Under the pieces are notes generated by a model that had not been told where the DNA came from, did no database searches, and saw only the letters and a program-made list of their open reading frames with translations. Shown in pieces: positions 24,307-33,219 of a stretch of 64,000 nt of DNA (positions are counted from its first letter, which is position 1; every line of letters begins with the position of its first letter). Source of the DNA: Sphingopyxis terrae subsp. terrae NBRC 15098 (GTDB lineage Bacteria; Pseudomonadota; Alphaproteobacteria; Sphingomonadales; Sphingomonadaceae); NCBI RefSeq assembly GCF_001610975.1, contig NZ_CP013342.1, forward strand, positions 372,001 to 436,000, in the 5' to 3' direction. Made by a program: the position numbers and the translations under genes.

Positions 24307-25461
24307 TCAGCCTCCCTGTTTGCGCACGTAACGATGTGGAACGAAGGGCATCGGCGTCACCGTCACGGCGACGCGCTTGCCGCGGACTTCGGCGGCGAGC
24401 GCCGTGCCGGGCTCGGACAGGCCGGTGGGCACATAGCCCATCGCTATGGGGGCGCCGACGCTCGGCGCAAAACCGCCCGAGGTGACGACACCGACTTCGC
24501 GGTTCCCGTCGAAAATCTTGGCGCCCTCGCGCACCGGCATCTTGCCATCTACGGTCAGGCCGACGCGCTTGCGCGGACTGCCATCGGCAAGATGGCCGAG
24601 GATGCGCGCGGCGCCCGGAAAGCCGCCTTCCTCGCGGCGGCGCTTGCTGATCGCAAAGGCCAGATCGCCCTCGACGGGGTCGATGCCTTCGTCGAGGTCG
24701 TGGCCGTAAAGCGGCAATCCCGCTTCGAGCCGCAGCGAATCGCGCGCGCCGAGGCCGATCGGTTTTACCGCCTCCTGCGCGCACAGCGCATCGGCGAGGG
24801 CCGAGACGTCGCTCGCCGGCACCGAAATTTCGAACCCGTCTTCTCCGGTATAGCCCGAACGGCTGATCCCCAGCCGCACGTCGCCCCACAGATAGGGGCC
24901 GGCCTGCATGAAGACGAGGCGATCGACGGGAAGAATATCGGAAAATTCGGGAACCACGCCGAGCGCCGTCAGCGCGGCCGCGGCCTTTGGCCCCTGCAGC
25001 GCAAGCAGCGCCTGTTCGTCGAGCAGGTTCATCTCGATCTCGTCGGGCAGATGTTCGCGCAGATGCGCGATGTCGTCCCACTTCACCGCGCCATTGACGA
25101 CCATGTAGAGGCCATGCCCCGTATTGGTGACCATCAGATCGTCGAGGATGCCGCCATCGTCGGCGAGCAGCAGCGAGTAGCGCATCCGCCCCGGCTTCAA
25201 CGCCGAAATATCGCCCGGAACCAGCGCCTCGAGCGCTTCGGCGGCGCCTTCGCCGCTGAACACAAGCTGCCCCATGTGGCTGACGTCGAACAGACCCGCA
25301 TTGTCGCGCGTCCACAGATGTTCGGCCATGATGCCGTCATACTGGATCGGCATGTAATAGCCGGCGAATTCGACCATCCGCGCGCCCCTTGCACGGTGCC
25401 AGGCGTCGAGCGGAAGCGTTTCGATCGCGACCGTTTCGGCCATTTCTTCGGTTTCGCTCAT
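24307..25461 (-). CDS. gcvT: Aminomethyltransferase (glycine cleavage T protein)
   Basis: 384 residues. Contains FAGYYMPIQYDGIMAEH and LFDVSHMGQL near the N terminus (conserved folate site region), GYTGEDGFEISVP in the middle with its catalytic-side acidic residues, and ARDSLRLEAGLPLYGHDLDE. It releases ammonia and forms methylene-tetrahydrofolate. The ATG at 25461 has GGGAGG close upstream. First gene after the glycine riboswitch, so it is expressed when glycine is high. Confidence 0.97.
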   Translation of the reverse strand: MSETEEMAETVAIETLPLDAWHRARGARMVEFAGYYMPIQYDGIMAEHLWTRDNAGLFDVSHMGQLVFSGEGAAEALEALVPGDISALKPGRMRYSLLLADDGGILDDLMVTNTGHGLYMVVNGAVKWDDIAHLREHLPDEIEMNLLDEQALLALQGPKAAAALTALGVVPEFSDILPVDRLVFMQAGPYLWGDVRLGISRSGYTGEDGFEISVPASDVSALADALCAQEAVKPIGLGARDSLRLEAGLPLYGHDLDEGIDPVEGDLAFAISKRRREEGGFPGAARILGHLADGSPRKRVGLTVDGKMPVREGAKIFDGNREVGVVTSGGFAPSVGAPIAMGYVPTGLSEPGTALAAEVRGKRVAVTVTPMPFVPHRYVRKQGG

Positions 25462-25524
25462 ATCGGCCTCCCGTCGTTGACATGACGCGGCGCGGCCCGA
25501 TGCCGTTCCTTCGCCACGCCCCCT

Positions 25525-25726
25525 CTGTCACGGGAACCTGAGAGTTTTCGTCCATGCGCCCACGATGACGGGTCGGCATGGAGTTACCCCTTCGGTGGTC
25601 CGGGCGACGCCCGAACGCTTTCCAGAGTGTCCGTTCCAGCCGCGCGGTCCGTTGACCTGAGAGTTTCCGGGGCGGTTGCTCCTTCGGTGGCGACGGCCGG
25701 TTTCCCTGCCCCCGCGCTCTCCCGCG
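25525..25726 (-). promoter_or_regulatory. Tandem glycine riboswitch upstream of gcvT
   Basis: Two glycine aptamers in series on the minus strand. Aptamer 1 (about 25645-25726) holds GGGAGAG, then CACCGAAGGAGCAA, and closes with GAAACTCTCAGGT; aptamer 2 (about 25525-25640) repeats this with ACTCTGGAAAG, CACCGAAGGGGTAA and AAAACTCTCAGG. These are the conserved core bases of the family. The expression platform would lie in 25462-25524 before gcvT. Glycine binding normally switches on the gcv genes. The exact ends are approximate. Confidence 0.93.
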
Positions 25727-25792
25727 TGGCCGGTCGAATCTCTTGGAGAGGCTCGACAGACGCCTGAGCCTTGGCGCTCGCCTTCGGCAGAG

Positions 25793-26449
25793 TCAATCGG
25801 CGAGCTGTTGCATCGCGTCATTTTCGTGGACGAAGTGTCCAGGCGCCGCGAGCGACGCCGCGGCTACGATCGCGCGCGCCACCGTTTCGGCCGGAATCGA
25901 GCGATAGCGGCGCAGCGATCCGTGCAACAGCGCGTCGGTGAACGGCGCGGCAAGCATCGCCAGCCCCTCGCCAATCCGCTTCGGCCCCCGCCGGTCGCCG
26001 GTGAGCAGGCCGGGGCGCATCAGGTCGAGCCGCAGGAAATTGAGCGCGCGCAGCTCCTCCTCCACCTCACCCTTCGTCCGCAGATAGAAGTTCGCGCTAT
26101 GCGCCGCCGCGCCGACGCTGCTGACCGCGATCATGTGCGCCGTCCCCGCCGCCTTCGCCGCACGGGCGCAGGCGAGCAGCAGATCATGATCGACCGCGCG
26201 AAACGCGTCCTGCGACCCCGCCTGGCGGATCGTGGTGCCGAGGCAGGAGATCAATATCCCGGGTCGCTCCGCCGCGATGATCTCGGCCCATTCGCCCGGA
26301 TCGGCGGTCATGGCGCGATGGCCGGCCCCCGCCTCGACCAAGCGGCGCGCCAGCAGGGTAAGCGGCAGGGAATGGCCGCAGCGGGCAACCGCCTGTCCGA
26401 CAAGCCCCGTCGCTCCGATCAGAAGCGCGCGGGGTGCGGCATCAGACAT
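25793..26449 (-). CDS. NAD(P)-binding oxidoreductase-like protein (atypical SDR, HTATIP2-like)
   Basis: 218 residues with a Rossmann nucleotide site ALLIGATGLVGQAVA near the N terminus, then LLLACARAAKAAGTAHMIAVSSVGA and a YLRTKGEVEEELR segment carrying the Y-x3-K pair of short-chain reductases. Downstream comes LRLDLMRPGLLTGDR, typical of the HTATIP2/NmrA-like group. The ATG at 26449 overlaps the dGTPase stop by 8 nt; the in-frame extension to 26482 is inside that gene. Its stop is about 67 nt before the riboswitch's 5' end. Substrate unknown. Confidence 0.75.
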   Translation of the reverse strand: MSDAAPRALLIGATGLVGQAVARCGHSLPLTLLARRLVEAGAGHRAMTADPGEWAEIIAAERPGILISCLGTTIRQAGSQDAFRAVDHDLLLACARAAKAAGTAHMIAVSSVGAAAHSANFYLRTKGEVEEELRALNFLRLDLMRPGLLTGDRRGPKRIGEGLAMLAAPFTDALLHGSLRRYRSIPAETVARAIVAAASLAAPGHFVHENDAMQQLAD

Positions 26450-27614
26450 GCGCCAGCGCCTCGGGCACCGCGGCCCGCCCATTCATCTCAGCAAAGCGAT
26501 CGATCGCGAATCGGTCGGTCATCCCGGCAATATAGTCGCCGATGTGGCGCACCGTCGCCCCGTCCGTATCGGGCAGCCGCGATGCCCATTCCTCGCCCAT
26601 CAGCGCAGGATCGTCCCTGTAGGCCGCAAACAGCCCCGAAACGACGGTGCGCGCCGCGTCGGCGGCCGCGATCTGCGACGGATGGTGATAGAGGTTCGCA
26701 TACATGAAGCGTTTGAGATCGCGCTCCTGCCGCGCCAGCGTATCCGAAAAGCCGCCGAGCGTGCGGCCCGCCGCGCGCACTTCCGCTACGCTCTCCACCC
26801 CCGCATCGGCGACATTGGCCTTGGTCGCGGCGATCACGTCGTTGACCATCACGCCGATCTGGTCGCGCACCAGCTCGCGCAGCAACCGGTCGCGCGGCGC
26901 GCCCGGAAAGCGGGCTTCGACGAGGCGGAAATTCTCGGCGACGAAGGGCTGCGCCATCAACTGGTCGATCGTCAGCAGTCCCGCGCGCAGGCCGTCGTCG
27001 ATGTCGTGATTGTCGTACGCGATGTCGTCGGCGACCGCCGCCACCTGCGCCTCCAGGCTGGCATGGCTCGTCAGGTCGAGCGGAAATTCCGCGTCGATTT
27101 CCGCCAATGCCCAGCCGGGGTGACGCACCGGACCATTGTGCTTCGCCAACCCCTCCAGCGTCTCCCACGTCAGATTGATGCCATCGAAGCGCGGATAGGG
27201 ACATTCGAGCCGCGCGAGCGTGCGCAGCGTGTGCCCATTATGATCGAACCCGCCATGCGCCATCATCGCCGCTTTCAGCGCGTCCTCGCCCGCATGACCG
27301 AAGGGCGGGTGACCGATGTCATGGGCAAGGCACAAGGCCTCGGTCAGATCTTCGTTCAGCCCCAGCGCCCGGGCGATTCCGCGACCAATCTGCGCGACTT
27401 CGATGCTGTGCGTCAGCCGGACGCGATAATGGTCGCCGTCGGGCGCGACGAAGACCTGCGTCTTGTGACGCAGCCGGCGGAAAGCGATCGAATGGATGAT
27501 GCGGTCGCGGTCGCGCTGAAAGGCATCGCGCGGCCCGCGCACGACGCGGCCCGGTTCGTCATGGCGGCGTCCGCGTGTCGCCCTGGGGTCACTCGCACAG
27601 GCCGACAACGTCAT
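26442..27614 (-). CDS. Deoxyguanosinetriphosphate triphosphohydrolase-like HD protein
   Basis: 390 residues of the HD-domain dGTPase family, which hydrolyses dNTP to nucleoside and triphosphate. Visible: R-L-T-H-S with H69, the metal-binding HD pair H98-D99 in LAHDIGHPPFGHAGE, and the downstream D in VADDIAYDNHDIDDG. This is the shorter type-2 group (about 390 residues), not the 500-residue E. coli Dgt. The start ATG at 27614 overlaps the SPOR protein gene's stop (ATGA). Probably dNTP pool control; the neighbours give no more specific clue. Confidence 0.9.
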   Translation of the reverse strand: MTLSACASDPRATRGRRHDEPGRVVRGPRDAFQRDRDRIIHSIAFRRLRHKTQVFVAPDGDHYRVRLTHSIEVAQIGRGIARALGLNEDLTEALCLAHDIGHPPFGHAGEDALKAAMMAHGGFDHNGHTLRTLARLECPYPRFDGINLTWETLEGLAKHNGPVRHPGWALAEIDAEFPLDLTSHASLEAQVAAVADDIAYDNHDIDDGLRAGLLTIDQLMAQPFVAENFRLVEARFPGAPRDRLLRELVRDQIGVMVNDVIAATKANVADAGVESVAEVRAAGRTLGGFSDTLARQERDLKRFMYANLYHHPSQIAAADAARTVVSGLFAAYRDDPALMGEEWASRLPDTDGATVRHIGDYIAGMTDRFAIDRFAEMNGRAAVPEALAHV

Positions 27615-29359
27615 TTGAAGAGATCGACCTCTTGCCCCGCATCGCTGGTAAAGACGAAACCATCGCCGCCCGCCTTCTTATATTGCGCGAGCCAGTCGGC
27701 AGCCGCCTTCTTGTCCTTGAACGGCCCCACGAGCAGGCGGCGGGTGCGGCCCCATTCGGTCGAGCCGCCATCCTTGCCCTTGAACAGCGCGGCATTCTTT
27801 TTGGCGAAGCGGTTGAAATCGAAGGCGAGCGCCTTCTGGTTCGACCCCGCCGCAACTTGCACCCAGATGCGCGAGGGATTGGCCTTTTTCTTCGCGGCCT
27901 CTTCCTTCGCCTTGGCGTCGGCCTCCGCCTTGGCCTTGGCCGCGGCTTCTTCCTTTTCGCGCTTTGCCGCTTCGGCGGCATCTGCCTTGCGCTTGTCCTC
28001 GACCAGCTTGGCAAGCGTATCGGCGCCGACCGCGCCGCTGGTGCGCTCAAGCTCCTCGGGCGGAATCTCGATCGAGCTGACGATCTGCGCCAACGAGGCG
28101 AGCGGAGCCGCAGCACTCGGCGCTGGCGTGGTCGTCGCCGACGGCGGCGCAGCGGCAGCGGCCGGCGGCTGGCCGACATCGCTCAGCGAGAAGCCCGGAC
28201 CGACCGGACCGGCACCGCTGTTCACCGCGACGCCCACCGGTTGGGCCGCCGCTGGCGCCGGTGTCGGCGCGGGAGGCTTCGCTGCCGGGACGGACGGTGT
28301 ATCAGCACGGCGCACCGGCACGGCGGCTGGCGGCTGCGCCAAGGTCGGCGCAGGCGCTGGCGTGGGCGCAGGTGTCGGCTTCGGGGTCAGCGTCGGAGCC
28401 GGTCGCGTCGCCGGTGGCGGCGTGGCAGTGGCCACCTGCACCGGTTTGCCCTTGTCGCCGCGCCGTTTGCTCGGCGTCGAAGTCGGGGAAGGCGCTGGTG
28501 TCGGGGCCGGAGCGGCCGCAGCGATCTGCACGGGCTTGCGCACCGGGCCAAGTTCGCCAGCCGGGAAGCGCCCGAAATGCGCGGCGGCGGCCTGCTGCGC
28601 CGGATTGAGCCGGTCCATCTGGGTTAGATAGGGCAAAATGCTCTGCGCCAGCAGCGCCGGCATCGTCGCCTTGACGATCTCGGTCGCCTCGTCATTGCGG
28701 CCGTTGATCGCTAGGATCATCGCGCGCGACCGCCATGCGGCACGGTCCTGCGTGCGAAGCTGCGGCGTGAGGAGCTGAATCGCGCGGTCGGCCTGCCCCG
28801 TGATGCCGAGCGAGATCGCATAGCGGCGGATCACTTCGTCGCTCGGCGCGATCGACAGGGCGAGTTGATAATCGCGCTGCGCCCCATCCTGCTGGCCCAG
28901 CAAATCGCGCGCAAGCCCGCGGTCGGCAAGGAATAGCCGCTCGGGGGCGCCGAGAAGCTGCGCCTCGCCGAAATAGTCGAGCGCCCGCGACGGCTTTTCG
29001 AGATGGAGCATCGCCGACCCGAGCGCCGCCTTGACCCCGCCGTCGCGCGGGCTCGCCTGCTCGGCACGGGTCAGAAAGCCGAGCGCGGCGCGATAATCCT
29101 CCAGCTCGATCGAAGCGCGTCCGGCATCAAGCAGCGCGGCGCTGTCGGCGGCGTTCGAGGCGAGCCGAGCGATCGCCGACGACAGCATCGTCCGCGCGGC
29201 GGTGCGTTTTTCCATCGCCGCCTTGGTGGCCGCATCGGGCGGTGTCACCTGAAATGCATGCGCCGCTGCGAAGGGGGCAGCGGACAGGAACAGCAGGCCG
29301 AGCGCGCCGACATGAAGTCGAACGCGCCGCGGCCCCGCCGTCAATATGGATCGCCGCAT
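27611..29359 (-). CDS. TPR and SPOR domain protein, likely cell-division/peptidoglycan associated
   Basis: 582 residues. N-terminal signal peptide to about residue 35 (ATG 29359 preferred over the TTG two codons upstream), TPR-like helices from about 60 to 260 (EDYRAALGFLTRAEQASPRDGGVKAALGSA), a proline/alanine/threonine-rich linker at roughly 265-400 with repeated APTPAP-type units, a charged KA/KE-rich coiled-coil at about 445-485, and a SPOR domain in the last 90 residues (RIWVQVAAGSNQKALAFDFNRF). SPOR binds septal peptidoglycan. It follows ftsZ directly, so a role in division is likely; the exact partner is not known. Confidence 0.85.
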   Translation of the reverse strand: MRRSILTAGPRRVRLHVGALGLLFLSAAPFAAAHAFQVTPPDAATKAAMEKRTAARTMLSSAIARLASNAADSAALLDAGRASIELEDYRAALGFLTRAEQASPRDGGVKAALGSAMLHLEKPSRALDYFGEAQLLGAPERLFLADRGLARDLLGQQDGAQRDYQLALSIAPSDEVIRRYAISLGITGQADRAIQLLTPQLRTQDRAAWRSRAMILAINGRNDEATEIVKATMPALLAQSILPYLTQMDRLNPAQQAAAAHFGRFPAGELGPVRKPVQIAAAAPAPTPAPSPTSTPSKRRGDKGKPVQVATATPPPATRPAPTLTPKPTPAPTPAPAPTLAQPPAAVPVRRADTPSVPAAKPPAPTPAPAAAQPVGVAVNSGAGPVGPGFSLSDVGQPPAAAAAPPSATTTPAPSAAAPLASLAQIVSSIEIPPEELERTSGAVGADTLAKLVEDKRKADAAEAAKREKEEAAAKAKAEADAKAKEEAAKKKANPSRIWVQVAAGSNQKALAFDFNRFAKKNAALFKGKDGGSTEWGRTRRLLVGPFKDKKAAADWLAQYKKAGGDGFVFTSDAGQEVDLFK

Positions 29360-29416
29360 GGGCAAATCATCCCGTGTTCGGGCCGCCTGCCCATCGGGCG
29401 GCCGCGATGAACCCTG

Positions 29417-30856
29417 TTACTGGTTGTTCTGACGGCCCAGGAAGCGCGGAATATCGACTCCGTCTTCCTTGTCGCCTTCTTCGGCAGGGGCCGAACCGCC
29501 ACGCGACAGACGCGACATGCGTTCGAACAAGGTGCCGCCACCGATCGGCCGCGCAGGCTCGGCCGCGGGGGCCGGGTCGGCAGCCGGCGCGGGCGCCGGT
29601 TCGGGTGCATCAAGTACGAGCTCGTCGCTGGTATCGTCATAGGTCGCGGCGACCTGCGACAGTTCCATCGGCTCTTCCTCGGCCGGCGCCGGTGCTTCGG
29701 CCGCGGGAGCATCGCCCAGCGAGAAGCCCGGTGCGGGGTCGGTGTCGACTTCGGGTTCCGCAGCTTGGACCGGCGCTTCCACAGCCGCCGCCTCGACCGG
29801 CTCCTCGGCAAAGGGCGCCGGCGCCGGGCTGCGCGCGGGGGCGAAGGAGAAGCTGCGCGCCGCCGGTGCCGCCGGAGCCGCCGCGTCGCCAGAACCGTCG
29901 ATGCCGGTCGCGACAACCGATACGCGAATCTTGCCTTCCAGCCCTTCGTTGAAGGCGCTGCCCCAGATGATGTTGGCGTCGGGATCGACGAGTTCGCGAA
30001 TATGGTTCGCCGCTTCGTCGACTTCCATCAGGCGCATGTCTTCGCCGCCGGTGATCGAGATGATCACGCCCTTCGCGCCCGCCATCGACACGCCATCGAG
30101 CAGCGGGTTGGCGATCGCCTTCTGCGCAGCTTCGAGCGCGCGACCGTCGCCTTCGGCTTCGCCGGTGCCCATCATCGCCTTGCCCATTTCGCGCATCACG
30201 CTGCGCACGTCGGCAAAGTCGAGGTTGATGAGGCCGGGCATGACCATCAGATCGGTGATACCGCGCACGCCCTGCTGGAGCACTTCATCCGCCATGGTGA
30301 AGGCTTCCTTGAAGGTCGTGTTCGGGTTGGCGACCAGGAAGAGATTCTGGTTGGGAATGACGATCAGCGTGTCGACATGGTCCTGAAGCTCGGCAATGCC
30401 GGCTTCGGCCGACCGCATGCGGCGGTTGCCCTCGAAGGTGAAGGGCTTGGTCACGACGCCGACGGTCAGAATGCCGCGGTCGCGGGCCGCCTTGGCGATG
30501 ACCGGAGCCGCACCGGTGCCCGTGCCGCCGCCCATGCCGGCCGCGACGAAGCACATATGCGCGCCGTTCAGCGCCTCTTCGACCTGCGCAATGCTTTCCT
30601 CGGCCGCCGCCCGGCCGACTTCGGGACGCGAACCCGCACCCAGACCCTGGGTGATCTGCGTTCCGAGCTGGATGCGACGCTCCGCCGGCGAGGCGTTGAG
30701 CGCCTGCGCGTCGGTGTTGGCGACGACGAAATCGACGCCCTCGACCTTCGCCGCGATCATGTTCGCGATGGCATTGCCCCCCGCGCCGCCGACGCCGATC
30801 ACGGCGATACGCGGCTTCAGTTCATCGACCTGCGGCGGGCCAATATTGATGCTCAT
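29417..30856 (-). CDS. ftsZ: Cell division protein FtsZ
   Basis: 479 residues. GTP site: [14 protein letters not shown] at 18-30, GGGTGTG at 109-115, and the T7 loop region [12 protein letters not shown] that completes the neighbour's active site. After the globular core (about 320 residues) comes a long alanine/proline/glutamate-rich linker, ending in the conserved C-terminal peptide DIPRFLGRQ that binds FtsA and other partners. The start is ATG 30856 (a TTG codon precedes it). The 152-nt gap to ftsA allows an own promoter. Forms the septal ring. Confidence 0.98.
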   Translation of the reverse strand: MSINIGPPQVDELKPRIAVIGVGGAGGNAIANMIAAKVEGVDFVVANTDAQALNASPAERRIQLGTQITQGLGAGSRPEVGRAAAEESIAQVEEALNGAHMCFVAAGMGGGTGTGAAPVIAKAARDRGILTVGVVTKPFTFEGNRRMRSAEAGIAELQDHVDTLIVIPNQNLFLVANPNTTFKEAFTMADEVLQQGVRGITDLMVMPGLINLDFADVRSVMREMGKAMMGTGEAEGDGRALEAAQKAIANPLLDGVSMAGAKGVIISITGGEDMRLMEVDEAANHIRELVDPDANIIWGSAFNEGLEGKIRVSVVATGIDGSGDAAAPAAPAARSFSFAPARSPAPAPFAEEPVEAAAVEAPVQAAEPEVDTDPAPGFSLGDAPAAEAPAPAEEEPMELSQVAATYDDTSDELVLDAPEPAPAPAADPAPAAEPARPIGGGTLFERMSRLSRGGSAPAEEGDKEDGVDIPRFLGRQNNQ

Positions 30857-31008
30857 CAACCAATCTCCCTGTAGCGGCGGACCAACGCCGCTTCCCTCAC
30901 CTTGCGACCCATTCGGGCGGTAGTCCGGCCGCCCGTCATTGATTTATCGCATTGCACTATTGTGACGCCGGAATCACCCAAAAAATTAACCTTTCGCGCA
31001 ACCGCGCG

Positions 31009-32265
31009 TCAGAAACTGCTCTTCAGCGCGGTGATAAGTCGGTTGATGATCGACGACCCCTTGGGACGGTACACATCCTGCGCCATCGTGGGCAGGTCGC
31101 GCAGATCCACGGGATCGGATGCGGCATAAAGAACCAGACCGGCAAGCGTCGCGAAAGCCGGTCCCGAATGGGCATCGGGCAGGCCGTGCAAGCCGCGCGG
31201 TCGCCCGACGCGCGCCGCCCGGCCGAGTGCGATCTGGGTATAATCGGCGATGCCTTTCAGATCGGCGCCCCCGCCGACGAGCACGACCTGGCGGCCGATC
31301 GGGCCGACGAAGTGAAGATCCTTCAGCGTCCGTCCGATGTCGCCCATCATCTGGTCGAGCCGCTGGCGAATGACCGAGATCAGCTGCGCGCGCGTGATGC
31401 GCGGCGCATCGCTGCCCGCGGGCGCGCCGGGATCGAGTTCGATCAAATCATTGTTGTCGCGCGGGCTGGCCGAGGCCGAGCCGTAGAAGCTCTGCAGCCG
31501 CTGCGCCTGGCTGCGCCGGATACCGAAGGCCGAGGCGATGTCGTCGGTGATGTCGCTCGCCCCGAACGGCAGCGAAACCATCTCGACGAGCATTCCGCCC
31601 GCATAGAGCGATACCGTCGTCACCGCCGCGCCGAGCTCGACAAGCGCCACGCCAAGGTCGCGTTCTTCTTCCGACAGGCAGGCGAGCCCCGCCGCGATCG
31701 GCGAGGCGACCACCGCATTGACGTCGAGATGCGCCTGCCGCACCGCGGCTTCCAGATTTCGCACCGGGGCGCCGTCGGCCATGATGATGTGGATGTCGAC
31801 GCCCAGCCGGTCGGCGTGCAGGCCGATCGGATTCTTGACGCCGGTCAACCCGTCGAGCGTGTAGAGCGCCGGCTGCGCGTGCAGGATCATCCGCCCTTCG
31901 GGATCGATCCCCGCGCGCCCGGCGGCGAGCAGATCGTCGATATCTTCCTGTTCGATGCGGTGACCGCCCAATTCGCTCTCGATCGGGGCGACGTCGCTCA
32001 AGAGGCTGCCCGCCGAGAAGCTGACCCAGACGTCGTCGATATTGAGACCCGCGATACGCTCGGCCTGTTCGATCGCCTCGCGCACGATATGCTCGGTCTG
32101 CTCCATGTCGGCGACATAGCCGCGCTGGACGCCGCGGCTTTCGCGCTGGCCGGTGCCGAGCACGTGCAACTGCCCGTCGGCAGTCTGGCCCGCGATGAGC
32201 GCACAGACCTTCCACGACCCGACATCGAGCGCGGTGATAATCTTTTCGATGCGCGGCGGCGCCAT
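31009..32265 (-). CDS. ftsA: Cell division protein FtsA
   Basis: 418 residues of the actin fold. Phosphate loop ALDVGSWKVCALIA at the N terminus, DLGVALVELGAAVTTVSLYAGG in the second ATP loop and VVLVGGGADLKGI near the C-terminal domain. The end ITALKSSF carries the amphipathic helix that attaches it to the membrane. It anchors the FtsZ ring. The ATG at 32265 is 5 nt from the ftsQ stop; a GGATAGAAGCG-like ribosome site overlaps that stop. Followed by ftsZ after 152 nt. Confidence 0.97.
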   Translation of the reverse strand: MAPPRIEKIITALDVGSWKVCALIAGQTADGQLHVLGTGQRESRGVQRGYVADMEQTEHIVREAIEQAERIAGLNIDDVWVSFSAGSLLSDVAPIESELGGHRIEQEDIDDLLAAGRAGIDPEGRMILHAQPALYTLDGLTGVKNPIGLHADRLGVDIHIIMADGAPVRNLEAAVRQAHLDVNAVVASPIAAGLACLSEEERDLGVALVELGAAVTTVSLYAGGMLVEMVSLPFGASDITDDIASAFGIRRSQAQRLQSFYGSASASPRDNNDLIELDPGAPAGSDAPRITRAQLISVIRQRLDQMMGDIGRTLKDLHFVGPIGRQVVLVGGGADLKGIADYTQIALGRAARVGRPRGLHGLPDAHSGPAFATLAGLVLYAASDPVDLRDLPTMAQDVYRPKGSSIINRLITALKSSF

Positions 32266-32270
32266 CGCTT

Positions 32271-33209
32271 CTATCCCTCGTTCGCCTGACCCGCCGACAC
32301 CGCGTCGGCGGCGGCACGCGCGTCGTCGATCTTCGACGGCGCCACCTGCCCTTCGTGCGGCATGCGTAGCACGAAACGGCTGGGGTCGCGCATGTCGAAA
32401 CGCAGGATGCCGCGGCCAAGGAGGCGGTTCGCCCCGTCCATGTGCGCGAATTTCGCGAGCGCCGCCTTCGCTTCGGCATCGCCTTCGGGCAGCGACAGCG
32501 TTTCGCCGCTGCGGAAGCGCAGATCCCAGCGGCGGTTGCCGACCCAGGTCGCGCCCGCGAGCAGTTCCTTGAGCGAACTGGCCTCGGCGAGCAGCGCGTC
32601 GAGATCCTGCGCGCGCCGATTGGCATTGGGGCCGATGACGAGCGGCAGGTCGGGCATGGTCGCGACCGTCACGGGTTCCAGGACGACCCCGCTGTCGTCG
32701 ATCAGCGACAGGCGGCCGTCATTCTGCCAGATCGCTGCCGGGGTGCGCTCGACGATATCGACGACCAGCGTATCGGGCAGGCGGCGCGACACGCGCGCAT
32801 CCTTGATCCAGCCATACTGCATCAGGTCGCGGCGCACATCGTCAAGCTCGACCGCGGCCATCGAGCGGTCCTTCTGCGCCAGCGCGATATCATAAACCTT
32901 CAGCCGGTCGATGCGATCGGCACCGACCACTTCGACCTTCTTTACCTGAAATCCGGCGCGCCCGACCGCCTGCGCCCACTCTTCGTGGATTTTCGCGGTC
33001 ACACCCGTCACCTCGGCACCGAGCACCAGCACGCCCGCCAGGCCGATACCGATCGTCCAGTTGGCGACGCGCTGAAGCTGCGCCGGGCTGATCGGCAAGG
33101 CGTTGATGACCATGTTGAGGCGCGAATGCTTGACCGACCGGCGCCTTTTGGGCGCGCGCGACGGACGGCGCGGCGGCGCCTTCGCGCGTTTGATCCTGGT
33201 GCTGCTCAT
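32271..33209 (-). CDS. ftsQ: Cell division protein FtsQ
   Basis: 312 residues. A basic cytoplasmic tail rich in Arg/Lys (residues 5-30), one membrane helix at about 50-68 (WTIGIGLAGVLVLGAEV), a POTRA domain at about 88-158 (GFQVKKVEVVGADRI...) and the FtsQ/DivIB beta-domain behind it. Start chosen at ATG 33209 with GCGGAG upstream; the frame extends to 33263 but would enter ddl. It bridges FtsL and the late divisome. The frame ends 5 nt before ftsA. Confidence 0.95.
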   Translation of the reverse strand: MSSTRIKRAKAPPRRPSRAPKRRRSVKHSRLNMVINALPISPAQLQRVANWTIGIGLAGVLVLGAEVTGVTAKIHEEWAQAVGRAGFQVKKVEVVGADRIDRLKVYDIALAQKDRSMAAVELDDVRRDLMQYGWIKDARVSRRLPDTLVVDIVERTPAAIWQNDGRLSLIDDSGVVLEPVTVATMPDLPLVIGPNANRRAQDLDALLAEASSLKELLAGATWVGNRRWDLRFRSGETLSLPEGDAEAKAALAKFAHMDGANRLLGRGILRFDMRDPSRFVLRMPHEGQVAPSKIDDARAAADAVSAGQANEG

Positions 33210-33219
33210 ACTCCGCTGC

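Noticed and set aside
28260..28560. Short tandem-like repeats in DNA (GGCGCAGGTGTCGG-type)
   Set aside because: They encode the APTPAP-type protein linker of the SPOR protein; no CRISPR-like regular spacing.
26232..28631. 799-codon plus-strand frame with Ala/Gly-rich repeats
   Set aside because: Mirror of the dGTPase and of the Pro/Ala linker of the SPOR protein; low complexity comes from the opposite coding strand.
30857..31008. CtrA-like TTAA motifs in the ftsA-ftsZ gap
   Set aside because: TTAACC occurs once near 30990, but the second half-site at the proper distance is missing; not enough to call.
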